DNA from: Anatilimnocola aggregata
Lineage (GTDB): Bacteria > Planctomycetota > Planctomycetia > Pirellulales > Pirellulaceae
NCBI RefSeq assembly: GCF_007747655.1
Contig: NZ_CP036274.1
Coordinates: 1,178,001 to 1,242,000, forward strand
Reading direction: 5' to 3'
Length of the DNA: 64,000 nucleotides
Under the pieces are notes generated by a model. The model ran no database searches, was not told the DNA's origin, and saw nothing but the letters and a program-made list of their open reading frames with translations. This document shows positions 40,692 to 50,014 of the stretch, piece after piece; positions within the stretch are counted from its first letter, which is position 1, and the number at the start of each line of letters is the position of its first letter. A program made the position numbers and the translations under genes.

Positions 40692-43109
40692 CTAATTTTT
40701 GTCAGCGATGGTGTCTTGACCACGGAAATAGGCTTCGTAATTCGGTGCGGCGTCGCTGTTGGCTTGAGTATATCCGGCTGGAGATACGTTAGCATCCGTC
40801 TTGGCCGCTGGCGAATTCGCGACGGCAGATTTCACACTGGCCGTCTCACGGCGGAGCGAAGCGGTGGCTGCACCCCGCAGTGGATTGCCAGTCTTGCCAG
40901 TGGCCGGTTGAACCGAAGTTGCGTCGCCCAGGTTGGGCTGAGCGGGCAACGAAGCCGGTGGCAAGGCCGGAACCGATTCAATCGTCGGAGCAGGATCGGC
41001 CTGCATCATGGGAGCAGCATCCTGGCTCGAACCCGTTTCGATAGCCTGCACGCGGCTGCTGCCCGGCAGTTCTTCGAATCCGACTTCGCTCGGCATGCCT
41101 TCCATGGTGGTCGAGTGCAGGGCACCGGACGAGTTTGGTGTTTCGCCGCGGCTAATCACGCTGGGGCGAGTCCAACCATAATCGAAGTAGATACCTGCGT
41201 CACGTTCGCGAGCACGTTGCAACGCATCGAAGTAAGCCTTCTCTGGCCAAGGGCCTTCTTCCATGCTGATGCCGTTGTATTCGAGGATCGAACCCTTGCG
41301 AGTGTGCAGGTCCGCGATCGACTTGTTGTATTCAGCCACCGAAACCCAGAACGCGTTTTGAGCTTGGGCCCGACGACGCTGAGCTTCGAGCACCAGGTCG
41401 AGCGTGACCTTGTCGAGTTCGTACTGGTTCTGCACCACTTCGACTTCTGTCTGAGCGGCCACCCAACGGTTGGCGTTGGTCTGAGCCAGCTGATAGTTGG
41501 CGTCGAGGTTTCGCACGGCCTTCGAGAGACCGACGTTAACGTCGAGTTCCATATCGTCGAGCGAGGCCTTTTCACGAGCGAGACGCAACTGAGCGTGACG
41601 CACACCGGCCAGTTCGCGGCGGAAACCGATCGGCATGGTGAACGACCCGAACAAGCCCCATTCCTGATAGTTGCCTTCCGTCAGTTCGTCGACAGCGGTC
41701 GAACCAGGAGCAGGGAAGTTCAAACCGTTGCGGTCCGCGTTGATCAAGTCATCGCCCAGACCGACCCAGCGATACACACCACCGACATCCAACTGCGGCA
41801 GCAGGCGGTTGCGGGCGAGGATCAATTCCAATTCACGCTGCTTGATTTCCCAACGCTTGCTGATCAGTTCTGGACGACGAGCGATCGACTCGGCCATGAT
41901 CTCGGTCCAATCGAAATTGACGCGAGCCAGGTTCGGATCATCCTTCGGGCGGATCAGGCGGCCATCGGTGGCAGCCAGGCCCATCAGCAGGCGAAGTTCG
42001 TTTTCGTTGTTGTAGAGTTCCCGCAGGGCCGTTTCGACCTGAGCGCGGAAGGCGTAGTACTGTTCGCGAGCCTGAGCTTCGGCTTGCAAGTCTTCGACAC
42101 CACCCTTGTACTTGGCATACACGATGCGCCAGGTGATGAGGGCACTATCGCGACCGACCTTGGCGGTTTCCAGGTTGCGATAGGAGAGATACAAGTCCCA
42201 GTAACGGACTTCGATGTTGTTGAGCATGTCCTGCAACTGGCCTTGCAGGTTGAGGATTTCGATATCGTTGCCGATACGGGCAATCACCACAGGCATGCGG
42301 TTGATGAGCGTGCCACGACCACGGAGCAGCGGGTGACGAGCTTCGACCTCCATCGTTGTCGTCCAGGTGCTGACGAGGGGTTGCACGTTCTGGCCGAAGT
42401 TGAAACCGCGGTTGTAAGCAGTGTTGTTGCGGACGGTGTAGGTCGTGCCTTCTGCCGATTGCTTGCTGATCGAGCTGGTCAAACCGCCATCGACGGTCTT
42501 GGTGATGAAGGGAAAGGTCGGGTTGGCCGAAGCGATGTTACGAGGACGATCGGTGTAGTTGAGGAAAGCGTTGGCTCCACCAGGACCATTGCCGACGATG
42601 CTCAGCTGAGCATCAAAGGCCGAGAGAGCGGCTTCCACACCGAGCTGCGAGTTGTTCACGCCGCCGTCGACCGTGGCGCCATCGTTCTGAAAGCCGGGAT
42701 TCGATTCTTGAATGGCGGGGCTGTAGATCGAAGCGAACGACCGGGTGCCGAGTTGCAGCAAGTTACCTTCTTGCGTACCGGCGAACAGGGTGCCATTTTG
42801 CAACCGTACGGGCTGGCCACCGCGAATGAGCTTGGTATTCGCCAGCGAGATCGAGACGACCTCTTCCAGCGAGAGTTCCCAAATCTCTTTGTACTCGGGA
42901 TTGCTGAGCGTGAACGGCGCGTGTGAGAGCGCTGCATCGGCCAGCGGAGCTTGCTGCAAGTCGGGCGTTTCCTGTTGAGTCGCCTTACCGATGTAATGCG
43001 ACAGGTCGCCATCATCGTGCAGATAGAAGGGTTGGGTGGGATGGCAGCCCGACAACGCGAGCAGCATTCCCACTAACACCCAGCGCCAAGATTGATTGTG
43101 GCGGGTCAT
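40692..43109 (-). CDS. Large TolC-family outer membrane lipoprotein
   Basis: An 805-residue protein starting with a lipoprotein signal (WVLVGMLLALSGCHPT). The middle part is two TolC-type repeats with long coiled helices (MLNNIEVRYWDLYLSYRNLE, KRWEIKQRELELILARNRLL, QYELDKVTLDLVLEAQRRRA). It is longer than usual because of a Gly/Ser-rich N-terminal insert (about 120-240) and a low-complexity Pro/Ala-rich C-terminal tail of about 130 residues. No pump or adaptor gene is adjacent, so partners must be elsewhere. Confidence 0.85.
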   Translation of the reverse strand: MTRHNQSWRWVLVGMLLALSGCHPTQPFYLHDDGDLSHYIGKATQQETPDLQQAPLADAALSHAPFTLSNPEYKEIWELSLEEVVSISLANTKLIRGGQPVRLQNGTLFAGTQEGNLLQLGTRSFASIYSPAIQESNPGFQNDGATVDGGVNNSQLGVEAALSAFDAQLSIVGNGPGGANAFLNYTDRPRNIASANPTFPFITKTVDGGLTSSISKQSAEGTTYTVRNNTAYNRGFNFGQNVQPLVSTWTTTMEVEARHPLLRGRGTLINRMPVVIARIGNDIEILNLQGQLQDMLNNIEVRYWDLYLSYRNLETAKVGRDSALITWRIVYAKYKGGVEDLQAEAQAREQYYAFRAQVETALRELYNNENELRLLMGLAATDGRLIRPKDDPNLARVNFDWTEIMAESIARRPELISKRWEIKQRELELILARNRLLPQLDVGGVYRWVGLGDDLINADRNGLNFPAPGSTAVDELTEGNYQEWGLFGSFTMPIGFRRELAGVRHAQLRLAREKASLDDMELDVNVGLSKAVRNLDANYQLAQTNANRWVAAQTEVEVVQNQYELDKVTLDLVLEAQRRRAQAQNAFWVSVAEYNKSIADLHTRKGSILEYNGISMEEGPWPEKAYFDALQRARERDAGIYFDYGWTRPSVISRGETPNSSGALHSTTMEGMPSEVGFEELPGSSRVQAIETGSSQDAAPMMQADPAPTIESVPALPPASLPAQPNLGDATSVQPATGKTGNPLRGAATASLRRETASVKSAVANSPAAKTDANVSPAGYTQANSDAAPNYEAYFRGQDTIADKN

Positions 43110-43414
43110 CGCTTCCCCATTCCTCAGGAGTTACCGTCGAGCAGCCAACGGAGTCGTTCAGTCAGGCCTATTGCCGGCGAGCGCACTGCGATTGCAGTGC
43201 GTGCTGGCAGAATCTTGTACTCAGGCCCCCCTGAGCGATCTCACGTCGGACCACGCGCACAGCGCACTTCCGAATCTGGGAAATCGTTGGAGGAGTTATC
43301 GTCCCCCTAACCGGCAAACTTTGACTAAACGACGAAATCGTCAGGAATTTCGCGAGCGGGCAGCAAGCGGGCTTGCCTAGATTGCGAGCATTACCGAGAT
43401 GCTTGCTAGCAGCG
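43110..43414. other. Intergenic region, promoter of the TolC-like gene expected
   Basis: About 305 bases with no gene. No defined operator or promoter was seen. Confidence 0.35.
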
Positions 43415-44878
43415 CTAGGCCAGGAGCTCGCGGACGACGTTGCCAGCAACGTCGGTCAGGCGGAAGTCGTGTCCTTGCGAGCGATGGGTCAGCTGCAGAT
43501 GGTCGATCCCCAGCAGATGCAGCAGGGTTGCATGCAGGTCGTGAATACGCACCGGTTGATCGATGACATTATAAGAGAAGTCGTCTGTGCGACCGTGAAC
43601 ATAGCCGGGGCGAGTCCCTCCTCCGGCCAACCACAGGCTGAAGCAGCGGGGATGATGATCGCGACCATAAGTGGGCGAATCGAGCGCGCCCTGGCTATAG
43701 GCAGCCCGGCCGAACTCTCCACCCCAGATCACGAGCGTATCGTCGAGTAAGCCACGCTGCTTGAGATCTTGCACGAGTGCTGCCGACGGCTGATCGGTGG
43801 CGGCAGTCTGTTTTTTCAATCCGGCTTCGACCTTCGTGTGGTGGTCCCAGTCGCGGTGATACAACTGCACGAACCGGACGCCGCGCTCGACCAGTCGCCG
43901 CGCTAGCAAGCAGTTGCGCGCATACGAACCGGGGCGTTGCACATCGGGACCATAAGCGGCCAGTGTTTCCGGCTTCTCCTGCGAAAAATCGGCCAGCTCC
44001 GGCACAGCCGCCTGCATGCCGGCAGATAGCTCGTACTGCTGCACGCGCGCCAGTGTTTCTAGGTCGCCATGTTGCGTTTGCGCCAGGCGATTCATCGCTG
44101 CGAGCGTATCAAGCGTGCGGCGACGAGTGGCGACATCGACTCCCGGCGGGCTGGATAAATAAGGAATCAAATCGCCTTCACCGCGCAGACGCACTCCCTG
44201 ATGCTGCGACGGCAGAAAGGCCGAACCCCACAGGCGGCCATAGAGAGGCTGATCGCCTGGTTCACCACCAGAGATCATCACCACGAATGCTGGCAGGTTT
44301 TCGTTGTCGGTCCCCAAGCCATAGCTGAGCCAGGATCCAAAACTGGGGCGGCCTGGCTGCTGGCTGCCCGTTTGCAGCAGCGTGAGTCCCGGGTCGTGAT
44401 TGATGGCTTCGGTCTGGGCCGTGCGGATCAAGCAAATGTCGTCGGCCAGTTTGGCGGTGTGCGGCAGCAGTTCGCTGAACTCCATTCCACACTTGCCATG
44501 CCTGGCAAACGCAAACGGCGAAGCAGCAATTGGCCAGCTTCCTTGCTGCGAGGTCATGGTCGTCAGGCGTTGACCTTGTCGAATCGATGCCGGCAACTCT
44601 TCGCCATGACGAGCCCGCAGCCCCGGCTTGGGGTCGAACAGATCGAGTTGCGAAGGTCCGCCCGACTGGCACAAAAAGATGACTCGCTTGGCGCGCGGCG
44701 GATGATGCGTCGGCTGCCCGCCAACTGCAACGTGTTTTTCTGCTGCTTGCGTGGAGGTTCGCAGCAACGTCGCCAACGCGGCAAGCCCCACGCCATAGCC
44801 GGCGGTCGTCAGCCAATGCCGTCGCGCGCTCAGTTGCTGCAGCGTTAGCTCGGGGCAACTTGGCGAAAGTGCTGGCAT
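43415..44878 (-). CDS. DUF1501 family protein
   Basis: The ATG at 44878 begins MPALSPSCPELTLQQLSARR, a Tat-like signal (SARRHWLTTAGYGVGLAAL); the frame is open for 11 more codons. The 487-residue product belongs to the DUF1501 family (sulfatase/phosphatase-like fold): KRVIFLCQSGGPSQLDLFDP, GVRFVQLYHRDWDHHTKVEA, WGGEFGRAAYSQG, and the closing DLHATLLHLLGIDHLQLTHR. In Planctomycetota such genes typically accompany a planctomycete-cytochrome gene, and here one is divergent at 45047. Substrate unknown. Confidence 0.9.
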   Translation of the reverse strand: MPALSPSCPELTLQQLSARRHWLTTAGYGVGLAALATLLRTSTQAAEKHVAVGGQPTHHPPRAKRVIFLCQSGGPSQLDLFDPKPGLRARHGEELPASIRQGQRLTTMTSQQGSWPIAASPFAFARHGKCGMEFSELLPHTAKLADDICLIRTAQTEAINHDPGLTLLQTGSQQPGRPSFGSWLSYGLGTDNENLPAFVVMISGGEPGDQPLYGRLWGSAFLPSQHQGVRLRGEGDLIPYLSSPPGVDVATRRRTLDTLAAMNRLAQTQHGDLETLARVQQYELSAGMQAAVPELADFSQEKPETLAAYGPDVQRPGSYARNCLLARRLVERGVRFVQLYHRDWDHHTKVEAGLKKQTAATDQPSAALVQDLKQRGLLDDTLVIWGGEFGRAAYSQGALDSPTYGRDHHPRCFSLWLAGGGTRPGYVHGRTDDFSYNVIDQPVRIHDLHATLLHLLGIDHLQLTHRSQGHDFRLTDVAGNVVRELLA

Positions 44879-45046
44879 GGGGGGTTCACCGAATGTTCGC
44901 ATTAACTTCACAATGGAGGCTTCAAGTGGTGCGGCTGTTACGCCACATCGCGATCACCACCTATTCGATTGTATCCCCGCTCGCGCCCGCGGCGAAGTAT
45001 TTTGCCTTCGCCTGGTCGAGTTTGCGACAGCAGGAACTGAACCAGC

Positions 45047-46456
45047 GTGTTTGCGCGTCATAAACCGAACCTGCTAGCCACCTGCGGCTATTTTTTCTGT
45101 TTCCTGCTGGTGAGTGCCACTGCGCAGGGCGAAGACATGGTCGATTTTGTTCGCGACGTGCAACCGATCCTGAACGAGCACTGCTGGAAGTGTCACGGCG
45201 AACAGCAGGCGGCCGGCGGCTTGCGGCTCGATCAAAGGGAACTCGCCGAACGAGGTGGAGGTTCTGGTAAGAACTCGCTCGAACTGCCGATTTCGCGCAA
45301 CGAACTAATGCGCCGCATCCGGTCGACGAAAGATGGCGTGCGCATGCCCCTGGAAGGACCGCCACTGGCTGCTGACCAAATTGAAACCCTCACGCACTGG
45401 ATCGAACAAGGAGCGACCTGGCCCGCTCACGAGGTGGAAGCGGCCAAGAGTTTTGGCCCACCACCATCGTCCGTCGACATTTGGATTAAGCGCTGGGAAG
45501 CGGTTGCCGCGCCACAGTACCGTCCCGTTTATTGGTCAACCATCGGCCTGCTCGTGCTGGTGCTTGCAATCGAGCGGACCAAGGATTTTGTTCGCAAGAT
45601 GAAGAAGCGTGCGACGGAGAGCGACGCAGGAAGCACCACGGCGCGACCTCTGCTCCCTCAACTCGCCGGCGTTTCGCGAATGTGGTACCTCGTGGGACTC
45701 ATGGGTCTCGCACTCTGGATCACGAACTTGTACTGGAGCAGCGAGGTGACGCGGCTGAATGCCAGTCTGCTCAGTTCCTCGCGCGGCAGCAGCTCGACGC
45801 TCGGCAGTGGCACTACCACTAAAAGCCATTTGCACGATCCGCTGCGGCCACAGCATCCACCGCGCTTGGGCGGTGCCTATTATCGCGGGAATGACGAACG
45901 AGGCGCGGAGTTGTTCAACGGCGGTAACTATCGAACCGCGACGTTTAACGTCCATCTGGCCGACGCCGACGGAAACAAATTGGGCTGGGATGATGCGATT
46001 CCCGAGCGGATCTTCATTCGCTTCGAGATCATTCGTGCTCCACACTCTTCGCCCACGCTGTTCAGCCCCGATATTATGGCCCAGATCGGGATTTCGCCCG
46101 TACAGCCCGAACAAGTGGAAACGGCCGCAGAGATTCCGCTGGTCCGGCTAACGACCGTCGAAACAGGGGAACGCTGGAGCGCGCTTTATCCGCTCGATCA
46201 CATTCCCGATCAAGGGCGACTCGCCGGTAAGTTGTATGTCTATCGCAACACCAATGGCCAAGGCGCGCAGACCCTGTCTGAACCTTCCTACTTGATTGGC
46301 TACGAGCTTTCGGCCACCGAAGGACTCGTCTCGCGCGAGTCGCAAATCTGGATGGCCTCGGTCTACAATGTCCACTCGGTTCAGTGGCCAGAACCTGGGC
46401 GCATTCAGCCCAACGAATGGTTCGACTACCGGCCCATTCCAGAGATCCAGAAGTAG
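45047..46456 (+). CDS. Membrane-anchored planctomycete-type cytochrome c protein
   Basis: The 469-residue protein starts at a GTG. A signal peptide (LLATCGYFFCFLLVSATAQ) is followed by a planctomycete cytochrome C (PSCyt1-like) domain with a single heme motif CWKCH, FVRDVQPILNEH ahead of it and RIRSTKDGVRMPLEGPPL after it. Two membrane helices come later (YWSTIGLLVLVLAIE, and MWYLVGLMGLALWIT). The C-terminal half is a beta-rich domain of unknown role (WSALYPLDHIPDQGRLAG). The usual DUF1549/DUF1553 partner domains are absent; the neighbouring DUF1501 gene is divergent. Confidence 0.8.
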   Translation: MFARHKPNLLATCGYFFCFLLVSATAQGEDMVDFVRDVQPILNEHCWKCHGEQQAAGGLRLDQRELAERGGGSGKNSLELPISRNELMRRIRSTKDGVRMPLEGPPLAADQIETLTHWIEQGATWPAHEVEAAKSFGPPPSSVDIWIKRWEAVAAPQYRPVYWSTIGLLVLVLAIERTKDFVRKMKKRATESDAGSTTARPLLPQLAGVSRMWYLVGLMGLALWITNLYWSSEVTRLNASLLSSSRGSSSTLGSGTTTKSHLHDPLRPQHPPRLGGAYYRGNDERGAELFNGGNYRTATFNVHLADADGNKLGWDDAIPERIFIRFEIIRAPHSSPTLFSPDIMAQIGISPVQPEQVETAAEIPLVRLTTVETGERWSALYPLDHIPDQGRLAGKLYVYRNTNGQGAQTLSEPSYLIGYELSATEGLVSRESQIWMASVYNVHSVQWPEPGRIQPNEWFDYRPIPEIQK

Positions 46457-46650
46457 GTTCAGTGAGTCGCTAGACGAGAGTCTCCCAACCGTCACGATCG
46501 CCCCAATCTGCCTGTGCTAATTGCACAGAGTATTCATTCCACGCGAATGGGTTTTTGACACCACTAGTTGGCAATCTAGGTTTGTGCGACCGCCATTCCC
46601 CACAAGGGGCGTGACCATTACTGTCGCTTGCCAAGAACGACTGACTGATT

Positions 46651-48198
46651 ATGACTACACTGATTGTGGAAGCTGCCGTCGCCCTTACTGCAGCCTCAGC
46701 GGGTGCTGCCGCTGGCTGGTGTTTTCGCCGTTCGACCGAGGCCAAAGCGAAGGCCTCGCCGGAACACGCTCCCATGACGTCGGTCGATAGCGAACAAGAC
46801 GCTGAAAGTAATCGCCAGGCTGCCAAGCAGTTGCTGACGCAGGTCCACGCGTTGACGACGAAAGTGTCGTCGCAAGTCGGCGAGCACAACTTGCGCGTGC
46901 AAGCGATCAACGACCAACTCAACTCGGGCGAAGCCCTCGATCTGGATACGATCAATAGCGCCGTCAATCGCCTGGTCGAAGCCAATGCCTGGATGCAGCA
47001 ACAGCTCGACTCGGCCGAATCGAAATTGGAAAGCCAAGCGCGCCTGATCGAATCGCACGTGAACGAAGCTCGAACCGATGCCCTCACCTGCATCGCCAAT
47101 CGCCGTGCCTTCGACGAAGAGATGCAACGCTGCCTCGATCTCCTCCGCATCGAACGAGTTCCCTCGTGCGTGATGATGATCGACGTCGACTTCTTCAAGA
47201 AATTCAACGACACCCACGGCCACAAGGCGGGGGACGAAGTGCTGCGGCATGTGGCCCGCGCGCTCAAGCAGGCCGCTGGCGGATCTGGCCTTGTCTGTCG
47301 TTACGGCGGCGAAGAGTTTGCCGTCATCATGTCTGGCCTGCATGCCAAAGATGCCTTGCCCATTGCCGAACGCTGCCGGGCCGCCATTGGCACCGAGAGC
47401 ATCGCCTACGAAGGGAAGACGCTGCACGTCAACGCTAGTGCTGGCCTGTCGGAATTCACCTCGCGCGACACGATGGAGACCGTCCTCGAGCGATCTGACG
47501 AAGCGCTGTACGCCAGCAAACGGGGTGGCCGCAATTGTGGACATTGGCACAACGGCGAATCCTTCGTGCCATTCGTCCAGGCGATGCAAACCGCTCCGGA
47601 AGAAGCAAAGCCTGCTGCCGCCGCAGTCGCCACGGAAACGTCCGCGAAGCCGGTCGCTGCTGGCCCCACACTGACTGACTCGACAACCGGTCTGAGCACT
47701 CGCGAGGCGCTCCGCGACGATCTGCAACGTCGGCTCGCCAGCATGCAACGCGAACCGCATCACTTGAGTCTGCTCGTGGTGCAAGTCGATCGCTTGCTCG
47801 ATTGGACGACCAAGGGTGGCGAAGAAGCCTGCACGATGGCTCTGCGTACCGTGGCAATTGCCTTACGCGGCGTCACTCGCGAAATGGATCATGCCGCCCG
47901 CTTCGAAGACGACGCCTTTGCGGTCGCCATTCACGGGTCCAGCATCGAAGCTGCCATCGAAGTGGCCCAGCGGTTGCGTCACTCGCTGCAATCGGCCCGC
48001 CCGAAGTTAGCGGGAACACCCTCGCAGATCACGCTCAGCATTGGCATTTGCGAGGCAATGCCCGGCGACGACAGTGCCCGCATGTTCCTCCGTTCGCAGG
48101 CCGCACAAAACACCTCGGCGAACCTGGGTGGCAATCAAATCGCCACGCACGACGGCAAACGAATTCGCCTGTTCGAAGAATCACAGGCGCTGGCTTAG
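46651..48198 (+). CDS. Tandem-GGDEF protein, second domain degenerate
   Basis: A 515-residue protein with an N-terminal membrane helix (AAVALTAASAGAAAGWC), a coiled region, and a first diguanylate cyclase domain with CVMMIDVDFFKKFNDTHG and the active-site GGEEF (CRYGGEEFAVI). A second GGDEF-like domain near residues 345-500 (DSTTGLSTREALRDD, RFEDDAFAVAI) has lost the signature, so it probably binds GTP or has a regulatory role. The first domain would make cyclic di-GMP. The start ATG at 46651 is not preceded by a strong ribosome binding site. Confidence 0.85.
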   Translation: MTTLIVEAAVALTAASAGAAAGWCFRRSTEAKAKASPEHAPMTSVDSEQDAESNRQAAKQLLTQVHALTTKVSSQVGEHNLRVQAINDQLNSGEALDLDTINSAVNRLVEANAWMQQQLDSAESKLESQARLIESHVNEARTDALTCIANRRAFDEEMQRCLDLLRIERVPSCVMMIDVDFFKKFNDTHGHKAGDEVLRHVARALKQAAGGSGLVCRYGGEEFAVIMSGLHAKDALPIAERCRAAIGTESIAYEGKTLHVNASAGLSEFTSRDTMETVLERSDEALYASKRGGRNCGHWHNGESFVPFVQAMQTAPEEAKPAAAAVATETSAKPVAAGPTLTDSTTGLSTREALRDDLQRRLASMQREPHHLSLLVVQVDRLLDWTTKGGEEACTMALRTVAIALRGVTREMDHAARFEDDAFAVAIHGSSIEAAIEVAQRLRHSLQSARPKLAGTPSQITLSIGICEAMPGDDSARMFLRSQAAQNTSANLGGNQIATHDGKRIRLFEESQALA

Positions 48199-48218
48199 TT
48201 CGTTAGTGACGCCCTCTG

Positions 48219-49307
48219 TTAATCCCCGCATTCCATCGTCGCGCGATGCACGGCGGGATCGGGATAGCAGCCCGGCAGATCTTCTGCATACCAGTGGTTG
48301 AGCACTGTTTCCCACTCGGCCAGGTCTTTGATCCGCGCGAACGATTCGCGCACCAGCAGATGCTGCGGATGAGAGGCAGCGAACTTGATGCCAAACTTGC
48401 GCATTTGTGGTCCCGCGCGCTGCGGGCCGTAAAGCTGTTCGGCTAAGACAAAATGCTCGCGCAGCACGTCGCGCTGCTCGAAGAGCGACGGCGGCGGTGG
48501 CAGCGGTTGACCAGCAGCCAGCGCCCGGCACTGTGAAAAGATCCACGGGTTGCCGATGCAACCGCGGGCGACAGTCACTCCATCGACGCCCGTCTGCCGC
48601 ATCATGTTCAGGCAGTCCGCAGCTGTGAAGAGATCGCCGCTGCCGAGAATCGTCCTCTGCGGGTACAGCTTCTTCACTTCGGTGAGGAAGTCCCACTTGC
48701 TGGGGCCGATGTACCGCTGCTTAACGGTGCGCCCATGCACGGTGATCGCATCCACGCCCAACTGCCAGGCACCTTCGATGATTGTGAAGAAGTTGTCGCG
48801 GCTCTCTTGTGTATCATCAAGCCCGCGCCGCATCTTCACAGTGACGGGAATGTGCGCGGGGACTGATTCGCGCGTGCGGCGAATAATCTCCAAGGCTACC
48901 GGGGGCTGGCTCAAGTGAAAGCCGCCGCGGCAACGACCGAGCACCTTCTTCACCGGGCAACCGAAGTTGATGTCGATGACATCGAAGCCCGCCTCTGCCA
49001 ATCGCACAGCCCCTTGCGCGAATTGCTCGGGCTCGGCTCCCATCAGTTGGCCAGCGACGGGGCGCTCTTCGTCGGTCAGATACAAAAAGTGCTTGTTCTT
49101 GTGCCGGTCTTTGAAGGTCACCAGAAACTGATCGAGCATCACTTCGCACAGCGTGTACGAAGCCCCGTGCCGCCGCGCGATCAGCCGCATCGGCCAATCG
49201 CTGTACCCCGACAGGGCCGCCTGCACCACGGGAAAGCCAATATCGAGCGGACCGATTTTTAGCTGCGGGGTTTGGAAGGTCGTGGAGTTGGATAGGGGCG
49301 CGATCAT
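48219..49307 (-). CDS. dusB: tRNA-dihydrouridine synthase (DusB-like)
   Basis: A 362-residue TIM-barrel flavoprotein that reduces uridines in tRNA. The N-terminus reads PVVQAALSGYSDWPMRLIAR. The characteristic DINFGCPVKKVLGRCRGGF holds the Cys-Pro motif. ITVHGRTVKQRYIGPSKWDF and GVDGVTVARGCIGNPWIF bind FMN and tRNA. The C-terminal helical domain is present. The usual G-S-A-L-L after the GCP motif is replaced by GRCRGGFHLSQPP, which may be a subgroup feature. No operon partner. Confidence 0.88.
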   Translation of the reverse strand: MIAPLSNSTTFQTPQLKIGPLDIGFPVVQAALSGYSDWPMRLIARRHGASYTLCEVMLDQFLVTFKDRHKNKHFLYLTDEERPVAGQLMGAEPEQFAQGAVRLAEAGFDVIDINFGCPVKKVLGRCRGGFHLSQPPVALEIIRRTRESVPAHIPVTVKMRRGLDDTQESRDNFFTIIEGAWQLGVDAITVHGRTVKQRYIGPSKWDFLTEVKKLYPQRTILGSGDLFTAADCLNMMRQTGVDGVTVARGCIGNPWIFSQCRALAAGQPLPPPPSLFEQRDVLREHFVLAEQLYGPQRAGPQMRKFGIKFAASHPQHLLVRESFARIKDLAEWETVLNHWYAEDLPGCYPDPAVHRATMECGD

Positions 49308-50014
49308 CCCTCGATTTTAGAGTGGAGGGGTTGAGAGGGAGAGGGGGAGAGGGGGAGAGAAAAATTGGCCGCGAGGAGAAACTTCTGCGGCAAGAAATAA
49401 AAAAAGCCCCCGGACGGCTGCTTCAATCCCAGGGGGGCAAGGATTTGGCTGCTGTACCGGGAGCGATTGGACGGTTAGCGGCTTCGCATCCATGCTGGCC
49501 GCGCCGCAAACGACAAACTCACTTACGAAGCGCGCTGTCAGCATCCATGCCAACCCGCTCATTCGCGGTCCGCAAGCCTTCGAGGCCGAAGCCCGGAAGG
49601 CCACCATGCGGACGCCGCAAGTCTGTCGCGATCTACGTGATTCGTGCTCAGTCAACAAGAGCAATCTGGCTCGTTGCCAACCGATTTTTCTTCGCCAGTG
49701 CGACTGACGTGGCGGGAGAATAGGCCATGCGGAAAAGAGGGTCAAGGTCGATTTTTGAGGTTCACTTTTGCGAACCAGAATTTTCGGAACTCTGCCGCGA
49801 ATTCCCACATCCAAATGCCTCCGTCATTCGTTTCAACCCTTAGAGGCTGTCCGCACGCCCCCGAAGCGGATCGACTCGCAGTTTTCCGCACTCCAAGTAA
49901 GTGTTGCGACCGCGGGGCTTTACGTTTACTGTAGATCATGGTGAGCCATTGCCCCCTCTGGTTGGGGCTGCCTGAATTTCTGCGACTACCTGCGAACTGC
50001 TGAAAGTGCCACTC
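49308..50014. other. Long intergenic region, nothing assigned
   Basis: About 700 bases. A purine run of GGGAGA type (around 49330-49360) and a C-rich stretch (AAGCCCCCGGACGG) near 49405 stand out. Several open frames, including one of 165 codons on the minus strand, lack ribosome binding sites and look like shadows. No gene is called. Confidence 0.4.

Noticed and set aside
40716-42926. A 736-codon plus-strand ORF opposite the large TolC-like gene
   Set aside because: It is a long shadow frame opposite a gene with a clear lipoprotein signal and TolC helices.
49317-49814. A 165-codon minus-strand ORF
   Set aside because: It has no ribosome binding site and no recognisable domain, and covers low-complexity DNA.
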